NCBI RefSeq assembly: GCF_048087625.1
Contig: NZ_CP159805.1
Coordinates: 186,001-250,000 of the forward strand
Direction: 5' to 3'
From: Pseudothioglobus sp905182815
GTDB lineage: Bacteria; Pseudomonadota; Gammaproteobacteria; PS1; Pseudothioglobaceae
Length of the DNA: 64,000 nucleotides
Part shown: positions 16,782-24,095 of the stretch, in pieces
Numbering within the stretch: the first letter of the stretch is position 1
Layout of the letters: each line of letters begins with the position of its first letter
Notes under the pieces: generated by a model
Databases searched by the model: none
Seen by the model: only the letters and a program-made list of their open reading frames with translations
What the model was told of the DNA's origin: nothing
Program-made: the position numbers and the translations under genes

Positions 16782-17798
16782 ATGTATCCAAGGCTATTAG
16801 TATCTAGTATTTTTTTAATCTTAACTCTCACCTCAACAGTTGCCAATGCGTCTCATGATCAACGGGGTTGTGTAAAGGATGCCTCTGGTAAAATTATAAC
16901 CCTTGATGCTCCGGGAGATGTTAACGGAGAAGTTGTCAGAAATGAGGATGGGGGCTCTCTCGAACGTTCCTGTAATGAAGACCCTCTAGAAACCTGGATT
17001 AAAATTTATAAGATAGGTTTATGTAAACAAGATACTTCTCATAATGATTTAAGTTCTTGTCAATTTATTGTGAATTCAACTGAGGGCATAGAGCACACTA
17101 TTAAAAAGTTTACTTCTAGCCCCATTAATACTGATATATTAACAATTAAGCCAGGTAGTTATGATTATGTAGCGGTTGTTATTAGTAATAAGTTCGGCTC
17201 TAAGATTTCCTTTGAAACCACTAATACAATCGAAAGTGGTAACCCAAATACAGGCTTTAATCTAGGCAAATATTGCTGGTCAAGCCTCCCTGGGCCAACC
17301 ACTATAAATAATAATGACACGCTGTTTTTAGATCATGCTCAAGCAGTAGTAGGTGAAGATGCACTCCTGATGGAATGTAACACTTCACCAGGAACGCCTC
17401 AATGGACCTATGAGATTTTGAATGACCTTTCGCGAGAAGAGGATTGGAAGCTTAGTATGTGCCACCACCCTGATACTAATGCAAATCAAACGGATGCAGA
17501 AGGTGATAGGCAGGATTACGGCTTCATTAAAAATGGTAATTTTTTTGTGAACCTTTTAAAGATGGATAATTCATTCGCAACAGCTTGTGAAAATTCTGCA
17601 AAATTACTAATGACCACTGCTTTAGATGAGACTTTCAGTGTTACAAATAAAACTCTGTACCAGCTTAATTTTCAACAAGATAATATCAATTTTATTGAGT
17701 TTCTATCTCGGGAGGATGAAGCTGCTTATCCTGATCCTTTTTTATGGAAGATAGGAATTGATATACCAAAATTGTATTTGAGTGTTTCTGAGCCATAA
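16782..17798 (+). CDS. exported hypothetical protein
   Basis: I do not recognise a family. From the ATG at 16782 the protein has 338 residues and begins with a convincing signal peptide (MYPRLLVSSIFLILTLTSTV, cleavage after ANA). An in-frame ATG at 16683 would put 33 unlikely residues before it. The mature part is rich in Asn, Asp, Ser and Thr, with about ten cysteines that could form disulfides, as in secreted or surface beta-rich proteins. It stands alone between the repeat-borne promoters and tRNA-Ser. Accessory origin is inferred from that setting. Confidence 0.6.
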   Translation: MYPRLLVSSIFLILTLTSTVANASHDQRGCVKDASGKIITLDAPGDVNGEVVRNEDGGSLERSCNEDPLETWIKIYKIGLCKQDTSHNDLSSCQFIVNSTEGIEHTIKKFTSSPINTDILTIKPGSYDYVAVVISNKFGSKISFETTNTIESGNPNTGFNLGKYCWSSLPGPTTINNNDTLFLDHAQAVVGEDALLMECNTSPGTPQWTYEILNDLSREEDWKLSMCHHPDTNANQTDAEGDRQDYGFIKNGNFFVNLLKMDNSFATACENSAKLLMTTALDETFSVTNKTLYQLNFQQDNINFIEFLSREDEAAYPDPFLWKIGIDIPKLYLSVSEP

Positions 17799-17895
17799 GT
17801 AACAGATTATATTTTTAATACAAATTTTTCTAAGTAACCAAACTTGCCGCTATTAAAATCATGAATTGTTTTTGTTTATTGTGACTTGAACCAAA

Positions 17896-17925
17896 GTCCA
17901 AATTTCGTTAATTAAGTGAAGACAA
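17896..17925 (-). repeat. orphan copy C of the repeat-borne promoter element
   Basis: The minus strand contains AACGAAATTTGGACTTTGG, matching elements A, B and D around the -35 box. The sequence 17 bp downstream of TTGGAC is TAAACA, a poor -10, and no reading frame follows on that strand. It looks like a relic left after a gene was lost or never gained. The rest of the gap 17799-18064 is AT-rich and holds nothing else that I can identify. Confidence 0.5.
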
Positions 17926-18064
17926 GAATTAAATGCAAAATAATCTTTCAATTTTAATATTGAAAATATTGCCCTAATGTTGCTCTAATTAGATAAAAAT
18001 AACCCTATTTAGACACATTTTAAGGCAACAATTTTTTTGGGGTGCTTTAGTATAGGGTTTTAGA

Positions 18065-18154
18065 TGGTGGAGGGACAGGGATTCGAACCCTGGAAGGGGA
18101 TTAACCCTTGCTGGTTTTCAAGACCAGTGCATTCGACCACTCTGCCATCCCTCC
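18065..18154 (-). tRNA. tRNA-Ser (anticodon UGA)
   Basis: The minus strand folds as a long-variable-arm tRNA. The acceptor stem GGAGGGA pairs with TCCCTCC, the anticodon loop CTTGAAA carries TGA, the extra arm is AAGGGTTAATCCCCTT, and the T loop is GTTCGAATC. CCA is encoded at 18067-18065. The discriminator base reads as A, whereas bacterial tRNA-Ser usually has G. UGA anticodon reads UCA and UCG codons. Confidence 0.93.
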
Positions 18155-18213
18155 AGAAGATGGGTATGATACAGTTTTTATCAATAAAGTAAATCAAATT
18201 TATATAAAAAAAC

Positions 18214-18233
18214 CGCAAATTTTTGCGTATAAT
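18214..18233 (+). promoter_or_regulatory. rpmB promoter -10 with abutting palindrome
   Basis: TATAAT at 18228-18233 lies 34 bases before the rpmB ATG. Directly upstream is a 14-bp inverted repeat, CGCAAA-TT-TTTGCG (18214-18227), between the -10 and where a -35 should be. No good -35 box is visible. The palindrome could be an operator site or chance in AT-rich DNA. Confidence 0.45.
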
Positions 18234-18267
18234 TTCCCTTTTTTAGAATTTTGTTAAGGTAGTCGTT

Positions 18268-18504
18268 ATGGCAAAAGTATGTCAAGTAACTGGTAAGCGA
18301 CCAATAAGTGGAAATAACGTTTCACATGCTAACAATAGAACGCGTCGTCGTTTTTATCCAAATCTTCACACACACCGTTTTTGGGTCGAAGCTGAAAACC
18401 GCTTTGTTAAGTTAAAGCTATGTGCTAGGGGTCTTCGTATCATCGATAAGAAAGGGATCGATGAAGTTTTAGCAGAAATCCGTGGACGCGGCGAAAAGGT
18501 ATAG
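18268..18504 (+). CDS. rpmB: 50S ribosomal protein L28
   Basis: The 78-residue basic protein begins MAKVCQVTGKRPISGNNVSH and has the NNRTRRRFYPNLH segment that identifies bacterial L28. It is the standard length for the proteobacterial form. It is a structural protein of the large subunit. It is followed ten bases later by rpmG, the conserved rpmBG operon. Confidence 0.97.
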   Translation: MAKVCQVTGKRPISGNNVSHANNRTRRRFYPNLHTHRFWVEAENRFVKLKLCARGLRIIDKKGIDEVLAEIRGRGEKV

Positions 18505-18514
18505 GGAGTAACTT

Positions 18515-18670
18515 ATGAGAGAAAAAATTAAATTAGTATCTTCAGCAGAAACAGGTCATTTTTATACGACTACTAAAAATAAGCGTATTCATCCTGAAAA
18601 GGTAGAAGTTAAGAAGTTTGATCCCGTGGTAAGAAAGCACGTGATGTATAAAGAAGCTAAGATTAAGTAA
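18515..18670 (+). CDS. rpmG: 50S ribosomal protein L33
   Basis: This short gene encodes 51 residues beginning MREKIKLVSSAETGHFYTTT, followed by KNKRIHPEKVEVKKFDP, the L33 pattern of E. coli type. The zinc-ribbon cysteines of the C+ form are absent, so it is a C- paralogue that does not need zinc. It follows rpmB and has a GGAG ribosome site seven bases upstream of the ATG. A strong terminator lies 20 bases downstream. Confidence 0.96.
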   Translation: MREKIKLVSSAETGHFYTTTKNKRIHPEKVEVKKFDPVVRKHVMYKEAKIK

Positions 18671-18690
18671 TTCTTTATAAAATATTATTA

Positions 18691-18718
18691 AAAAAGCCGC
18701 TTTTTAGCGGCTTTTTTA
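18691..18718. terminator. Rho-independent terminator between rpmG and acnB (bidirectional)
   Basis: The inverted repeat AAAAAAGCCGC / GCGGCTTTTTT has a short loop, with A residues on one side and T residues on the other. It can therefore end both the rpmBG transcript (+) and the acnB transcript (-), which converge here. Confidence 0.9.
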
Positions 18719-18731
18719 ACGTCTAATCTAT

Positions 18732-21290
18732 TTAGCTTTGAAGAATATTTTCAAGCGGGACCTTTGAAGCTGATTTTTGGTAGTCAGCAATCTTATCAAA
18801 GTTCAGGTATTGATAGATCTCACCAGACATAGGCTCTATATCTTTCATTAAAGATAGATATTCTTCAGGAGTTGGAATATAACCTAGTTTTGCTGATATT
18901 GCAGCAACCTCAGCAGAGGCTAAGAAAACATTACTATTATCACCAAGTCGATTTGGAAAGTTTCTTGTTGAGGTTGAAACGACTGAAGCACCTTCTTCCA
19001 CTCTTGCCTGGTTCCCCATGCAAAGTGAGCATCCAGGAACTTCGGTTCGATCTGTTAACCTTTCAAATGTTTCATAAATGCCTTCAGCCCTTAGTTGTTT
19101 TTCATCCATTCGTGTTGGAGGGACTACCCATAAGACTGTATTTAACTCAGTTTTATCTTTTAGTAGCTGAGCTGCAGCTCTAAAGTGTCCAATATTAGTC
19201 ATACAAGAGCCAATAAAAACCTCATCAATTGAAGTTTTGGCAACCGATGAAAGAAGTCTGACATCATCTGGATCATTTGGACAAGCTAGAATTGGTTCTT
19301 TTATTTCGTCTAGATTTATTTCAATTACTTCAGCATACTCACAGTCTTTATCGGCCTTAAGAAGCTCCGGATTATCAAGCCACTTTTTCATATCTTGGAT
19401 TCTTTTGGCAATGGTTTTTTTATCATCGTAACCAGCATCAATCATTGAGCCTAGAAGAGTAATATTTGAAGTTAAGTATTCTGCGATTGGCTCCTTGTTA
19501 AGCTGAACAGTGCAGCCATTTGCAGATCTTTCAGCAGTAGCATCAGCAAGTTCAAATGCTTGTTCAACTTTAAGATCTCCTAACCCTTCAATTTCTAAGA
19601 CACGACCAGAAAATACATTCTTTTTATTAGATTTATCTACAGTGAGCAGACCTTTTTGAATTGCAACATAAGGTATGGCATTGACTAGATCTCTTAAGGT
19701 GATTCCAGGCTGCATATTTCCCTTAAATCGAACTAAAACTGACTCTGGCATATCCAGTGGCAAAACTCCAATAGAAGCTCCAAAAGCAACTAACCCAGAG
19801 CCCGCGGGAAAGCTAATGCCGATTGGGAAGCGTGTGTGTGAATCTCCACCAGTTCCAACAGAGTCAGGCAAAAGCATACGGTTTAGCCAAGAGTGAATAA
19901 TGCCATCTCCTGGTTTTAGCGAAACTCCACCTCGAGAATGCATAAAATCTGGAAGAGTGTGCTGAAGCTCAAGGTCGATAGGTTTAGGATAGGCCGCGGT
20001 ATGGCAGAAACTTTGCATTACAAGGTCTGCAGAAAAACCTAAACAAGCTAACTCTTTTAATTCATCACGAGTCATAGCGCCAGTAGTGTCCTGAGAGCCA
20101 ACAGTGCTCATTCGAGGCTCACAATAAGTCCCTGGCCTAATGCCCTTAACTCCGCAAGCCTTGCCTACAATTTTTTGAGCTAAAGTAAATCCTGCAGAAC
20201 TATTTTTTGGATCAACTGGACGCAGAAAAACATCACTTACATTTAAGCCAAGCTCAGATCTTGTTTTGTCAGTAAGTCCTCGTCCAATAATAAGGGGAAT
20301 TCTTCCTCCTGCACGGACTTCATCTGGCATTGTGCTGGGCGACAGGTTAAAAGTAGAGACCGTATCACCTGATGCATCTTTAATAATTCCTTCATAAGGA
20401 TAAATTGTAATTTCATCACCCATCTGAAGCTTCGAAACGTCACATTCAATCGGAAGTGCTCCAGAATCCTCTGCGGTATTAAAAAATATTGGTGCAATTT
20501 TCCCTCCTAGAACTATGCCGCCACTATTTTTATTAGGGATGAAGTCTATGGACTTACCCATATGCCATAAAACTGAATTGATTGCAGATTTACGCGAAGA
20601 TCCCGTTCCAACTACGTCACCAACATAGGCTAAAGGAAGTCCTTTTTCTTTAAGCTGCTCAATTTTTTCAAGCGGCTTATCCATTTTTTTGATAAGCATT
20701 GCTTTTGCATGAAGAGGAATATCAGGGCGAGACCAAGCTTCAGTTGCAGGCGAGAGATCATCTGTATTTGTTTCACCATCTACGCGAAAAACTACCGCTT
20801 TTATGCTTTCAGGAAGAGGCTCTTTCGACGTAAACCAGTCAGCTGAGGCCCAAGAGTCAACTATTTTTTTAGCATGCTCGTTGCGAGTTGATTTTTCTAA
20901 AATACTCTGGTGTGCTTCATAGATAAGGATGGTGTGAGAAAGTGCTTTGCATGCTTCCTCAGCAGTTTCATCAATATCAAGTAAGTCAATTAATGAAGTA
21001 ATGCTGTAACCGCCAAGCATTGTTCCTAATAAAAATGTGGCATGTTTTTGTGAAATAGCCTTACAAGACTCATCACCTTTGGCAATACTTGTTAAAAATC
21101 CAGCCTTTACATAGGCCGCCTCATCAACGCCAGGCGGAATTCTATGTGTTAATAAATCTAGATAAAAGTCATCATCTGAGCCTGAAATGAGGCCTTCAAC
21201 TACTGACTTGGTTTGTTTTGCATTAAGTACTAGGGGAGGAAGGTTTTCTGATTTTCTTTCATCGCAATGCTTTAAGTAGGTTTCTTTCAT
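18732..21290 (-). CDS. acnB: aconitate hydratase B
   Basis: AcnB interconverts citrate and isocitrate in the TCA cycle and can also act on 2-methyl-cis-aconitate. The 852-residue protein has the B-type order: an N-terminal HEAT-like region (about 1-160), the mobile swivel domain next (DTNTDDLSPATEAWSRPDIP), and then the [4Fe-4S] domains. The cluster cysteines are in GSCMTNIGHFR and PGCSLCMGNQ near residues 705-770. Length is slightly below E. coli AcnB (865). It is monocistronic and divergent from purB. Confidence 0.96.
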   Translation of the reverse strand: MKETYLKHCDERKSENLPPLVLNAKQTKSVVEGLISGSDDDFYLDLLTHRIPPGVDEAAYVKAGFLTSIAKGDESCKAISQKHATFLLGTMLGGYSITSLIDLLDIDETAEEACKALSHTILIYEAHQSILEKSTRNEHAKKIVDSWASADWFTSKEPLPESIKAVVFRVDGETNTDDLSPATEAWSRPDIPLHAKAMLIKKMDKPLEKIEQLKEKGLPLAYVGDVVGTGSSRKSAINSVLWHMGKSIDFIPNKNSGGIVLGGKIAPIFFNTAEDSGALPIECDVSKLQMGDEITIYPYEGIIKDASGDTVSTFNLSPSTMPDEVRAGGRIPLIIGRGLTDKTRSELGLNVSDVFLRPVDPKNSSAGFTLAQKIVGKACGVKGIRPGTYCEPRMSTVGSQDTTGAMTRDELKELACLGFSADLVMQSFCHTAAYPKPIDLELQHTLPDFMHSRGGVSLKPGDGIIHSWLNRMLLPDSVGTGGDSHTRFPIGISFPAGSGLVAFGASIGVLPLDMPESVLVRFKGNMQPGITLRDLVNAIPYVAIQKGLLTVDKSNKKNVFSGRVLEIEGLGDLKVEQAFELADATAERSANGCTVQLNKEPIAEYLTSNITLLGSMIDAGYDDKKTIAKRIQDMKKWLDNPELLKADKDCEYAEVIEINLDEIKEPILACPNDPDDVRLLSSVAKTSIDEVFIGSCMTNIGHFRAAAQLLKDKTELNTVLWVVPPTRMDEKQLRAEGIYETFERLTDRTEVPGCSLCMGNQARVEEGASVVSTSTRNFPNRLGDNSNVFLASAEVAAISAKLGYIPTPEEYLSLMKDIEPMSGEIYQYLNFDKIADYQKSASKVPLENILQS

Positions 21291-21383
21291 AATAATACTG
21301 ACTATTAGATGTTTAAATAAAAGAGTATAATTTTATCCTTTTTAATATGAAAGCTTAAATTTTTTAAAGCAATAGTTCGTATT

Positions 21384-22748
21384 ATGACATTTAATAACCT
21401 CACTTCCATTTCACCCATTGACGGTCGTTACAGCGATAAAACAAGCCCACTTAAAGCAATTTTTAGTGAATTTGGGCTAATAAAGTATAGACTTCTTGTT
21501 GAGGTGCGATGGTTAGAAGCAATGTCAAACAACCCTCATATTTCAGAAGTTCCAAAATTTAGCCCTCAATCTAATGCAGCTCTATTGGCTATTACAGATA
21601 ACTTTACATTAGAAGATGCTAAATCAATAAAAGAAATTGAAAGAACCACCAATCATGACGTTAAGGCTGTTGAATACTTCCTTAAAGAAAAAGTCTCTTC
21701 AATCCCTGAGCTTCAAAAAGTAAGTGAATTTATTCATTTTGCCTGCACTTCAGAAGATATAAATAATCTGTCTCATGCCCTAATGCTAGAAAATGGAAGG
21801 CTTGTCCTTCTTGAAGAAATGAATGCCACGCTAAGTTTAATAACAAAACTAGCAAAAGATAATGCAGAAGTTGCAATGCTTTCTAGGACTCATGGTCAAA
21901 CCGCATCACCAACCACTCTTGGTAAAGAGATGGCAAATTTTTCTTATCGACTAAGCAGGCAAATTGACCAGCTTAGTGCAGTTCAGATAATGGGCAAGTT
22001 TAATGGCGCTGTTGGAAATTTTAATGCCCATGTAAGCGCGTACCCAGAAATTGATTGGCAAAATGTTTCAAAGGATTTTATTGAAAAGCTCGGTATAAAT
22101 TTTGCGCCTTATAGTTCTCAAATTGAGTCGCATGACTATATTGCTGAGTATTTTCATGCATTAAATCGCTTTAATACAATTCTAATTGACTTTTGTCGCG
22201 ATATCTGGGGCTATATTTCGTTAGGCTACTTTACTCAGAAAACAACTGAGGGAGAGATAGGTTCATCGACTATGCCGCATAAAGTTAATCCAATTGATTT
22301 TGAGAATGCTGAAGGAAATCTAGGTTTAGCTATTGCAGTTGGCGATCACTTTGCAACAAAACTTCCAATTTCAAGGTGGCAGAGAGATTTAACAGACTCT
22401 ACTGTATTAAGAAACTTAGGTGTTAGCTGCGCCCATAGTTTAATTTCATATGCATCGATATGTAAGGGCATTGGAAAGTTAGAAATTAACGAGAGCAAGT
22501 TAACTGAGGACTTGGATAAAGCTTGGGAAGTTTTAGCGGAGCCAATTCAAACAGTTATGCGAAGGTATGGTGTTAAAAATCCTTATGAAAAACTTAAGGA
22601 CTTGACTCGCGGCAAGCAAATTGATTCCAAAATAATAGATGACTTTATAAATACATTGGAAATCCCCGCAGAGGCTAAAGAAGAGCTTCGTAAGCTAACC
22701 CCAATGAATTATATTGGTAATGCGATTAATTTGGCACGTGACATTTAA
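21384..22748 (+). CDS. purB: adenylosuccinate lyase
   Basis: PurB removes fumarate from SAICAR and adenylosuccinate in purine synthesis. The protein has 454 residues and starts LTSISPIDGRYSDKT, the long-form type found in Gammaproteobacteria. The mobile-loop signature EIGSSTMPHKVNPIDFENAE lies near residue 290, and SRTHGQTASPTTLGKE near 170 carries the catalytic His. Other purine genes in the window (purF, purH) are elsewhere, so the pathway is dispersed. Confidence 0.96.
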   Translation: MTFNNLTSISPIDGRYSDKTSPLKAIFSEFGLIKYRLLVEVRWLEAMSNNPHISEVPKFSPQSNAALLAITDNFTLEDAKSIKEIERTTNHDVKAVEYFLKEKVSSIPELQKVSEFIHFACTSEDINNLSHALMLENGRLVLLEEMNATLSLITKLAKDNAEVAMLSRTHGQTASPTTLGKEMANFSYRLSRQIDQLSAVQIMGKFNGAVGNFNAHVSAYPEIDWQNVSKDFIEKLGINFAPYSSQIESHDYIAEYFHALNRFNTILIDFCRDIWGYISLGYFTQKTTEGEIGSSTMPHKVNPIDFENAEGNLGLAIAVGDHFATKLPISRWQRDLTDSTVLRNLGVSCAHSLISYASICKGIGKLEINESKLTEDLDKAWEVLAEPIQTVMRRYGVKNPYEKLKDLTRGKQIDSKIIDDFINTLEIPAEAKEELRKLTPMNYIGNAINLARDI

Positions 22749-22760
22749 AACTGATATAAT
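22731..22760 (+). promoter_or_regulatory. probable sigma-70 promoter of rpsP-rimM
   Basis: TTGGCA at 22731-22736, inside the end of purB, and TATAAT at 22755-22760 are separated by 18 bp and precede rpsP by 44 bases. An AAGGAG ribosome site follows at about 22790. Both boxes match the sigma-70 consensus well. Confidence 0.6.
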
Positions 22761-22804
22761 TTCTCGCCTTAATATTTCAACAATCTAAAAGGAGCAAAAA
22801 ACCC

Positions 22805-23473
22805 ATGGTTAAGATTAGACTAGCCCGAGGTGGAGCCAAGAAAAACCCTTTTTATTCGATTGTAGCAACTGACTCTAGAAAGAGAAGAGATAGTGGTTAC
22901 ATTGAGCGTATTGGATTCTTTAATCCAGTTGCTCGCGGACAAGAAGTCAGGCTTCAACTAGAAGAAGACAGACTGTCACATTGGATTTCACAAGGCGCAC
23001 AGATTTCTGATCGCGTAAAACAGCTTGTGAAAGAATACAGAGATCCTTCAATTCGTGAAAAACAATTAGCCAAACATGCAGCTAAAGCTGATGATAAAGC
23101 TAAAAAAATTGCAGCTGAAGAAAAAGTTAAAGCAGATTCAGAGGCTAAAGAAGCGGCAGAAGCGGCTTCAGCAGCAGCTAAAGCCGCAGCAGAAGCTCCA
23201 GTAGAAGAAGCCGCAGCAGAAGCTCCAGTAGAAGAAGCCGCAGCAGAAGCTCCAGTAGAAGAAGCCGCAGCAGAATCTCCAGTAGAAGAAGCCGCAGCAG
23301 AAGCTCCAGTAGAAGAAGCCGCAGCAGAAGCTCCAGTAGAAGAAGCCGCAGCAGAAGCTCCAGTAGAAGAAGCCGCAGCAGAAGCTCCAGTAGAAGAAGC
23401 CGCAGCAGAAGCTCCAGTAGAAGAAGCCACAGCAGAAGCTCCAGCAGCTGAAGAGAAGCCTGCAGAAAAATAA
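22805..23473 (+). CDS. rpsP: 30S ribosomal protein S16 with a long Ala/Glu/Pro repeat tail
   Basis: The first 80 or so residues (MVKIRLARGGAKKNPFYSIV, then DSRKRRDSGYIERIGFFNP) are standard S16, a small-subunit assembly protein. A Lys/Ala-rich linker (about 85-129) follows, then nine near-identical nonapeptides EAPVEEAAA (130-210) and a short EEKPAEK end. The total of 222 residues far exceeds the usual 80-90. The tail is acidic and low-complexity and probably disordered. A few other bacteria have extended S16, but I know no function for such a tail. It is followed by rimM. Confidence 0.95.
   Translation: MVKIRLARGGAKKNPFYSIVATDSRKRRDSGYIERIGFFNPVARGQEVRLQLEEDRLSHWISQGAQISDRVKQLVKEYRDPSIREKQLAKHAAKADDKAKKIAAEEKVKADSEAKEAAEAASAAAKAAAEAPVEEAAAEAPVEEAAAEAPVEEAAAESPVEEAAAEAPVEEAAAEAPVEEAAAEAPVEEAAAEAPVEEAAAEAPVEEATAEAPAAEEKPAEK
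23192..23434 (+). repeat. 27-bp tandem repeat within rpsP (9 copies)
   Basis: The unit GAAGCTCCAGTAGAAGAAGC plus CGCAGCA is repeated nine times with almost no substitutions; visible changes are one TCT for GCT (copy 4) and one ACA for GCA (copy 9). The 27-bp period preserves the reading frame. The near identity suggests recent expansion by slippage or unequal recombination, so copy number may vary between strains. Confidence 0.95.
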
Positions 23474-23477
23474 TTTG

Positions 23478-23996
23478 GTGTCAAAAGCGCCTCATTTAGA
23501 CGATAAAAAGCTATTAGTTGGAAAGATTAATGGCTTTTTTGGTTTACAGGGCTGGGTAAAGCTCTTGTCTTATACTGATCCAAGAAAAAATATTCTAAGC
23601 TATCAACCATGGTACTTCTTGAGTGACGGTGTCTATGAAAAAATTGAGGTAACGAATGGCCGCGAGCAGTCCAAAACCATTGTTGCCCATATTAAGGATG
23701 TTGATAATCGAGAACAGTCTCAGGTATTTATTGGAAAAGATATATATATTGATAAAGAACAACTGCCTAAGCTCAATCCAGGTAAGCATTATTGGTATGA
23801 AATGATTGGTTTTGAGGTAATTAACCAGCACAATGAAAAATTAGGCGTAGTTGATTACTTTGTTGAGACAGGATCAAACAATGTTCTGGTCACCAAAGGC
23901 AAAAAAGAATATTGGATTCCCTATATTGAACCATTTTTAATTTCTACTAATGCAGAAACTAAGCAAATTATTGTTGATTGGGATGAAGATTTTTAA
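23478..23996 (+). CDS. rimM: ribosome maturation factor RimM
   Basis: RimM assists 30S head assembly and binds S19. The 172-residue protein shows the N-terminal barrel (LLVGKINGFFGLQGWVKLLS) and the PRC-barrel domain (YWYEMIGFEVIN, then LGVVDYFVETGSNNVLVTK and the WIPYIEPFL end). GTG at 23478 is the more likely start than the TTG at 23475. It starts four bases after the rpsP stop. In most Gammaproteobacteria trmD and rplS come next, but here an unrelated transporter follows. Confidence 0.94.
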   Translation: MSKAPHLDDKKLLVGKINGFFGLQGWVKLLSYTDPRKNILSYQPWYFLSDGVYEKIEVTNGREQSKTIVAHIKDVDNREQSQVFIGKDIYIDKEQLPKLNPGKHYWYEMIGFEVINQHNEKLGVVDYFVETGSNNVLVTKGKKEYWIPYIEPFLISTNAETKQIIVDWDEDF

Positions 23997-24095
23997 TATA
24001 GTGTAATTTTCATAAGTTTAATTAAAAATCTCTTGTCTGACTGTTTTAGTTTGGTAGACTTAAATTTTAAATACTAAACTTCAGAAACATATTTC

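Noticed and set aside
18065..18090. tRNA-Ser 3' end as an integration site for the neighbouring accessory genes
   Set aside because: I looked for a second copy of the tRNA 3' end near 14-18 kb and saw none; no integrase is present.
23192..23434. Regular 27-bp repeat as a CRISPR-like array
   Set aside because: There are no spacers; units are contiguous and translated in frame within rpsP.
22954..23484. Long minus-strand reading frame rich in Ser/Ala/Thr repeats opposite rpsP
   Set aside because: It is the complement of the 27-bp repeats in the S16 tail. Its composition is an artefact of the repeat and the plus-strand gene has clear homology.
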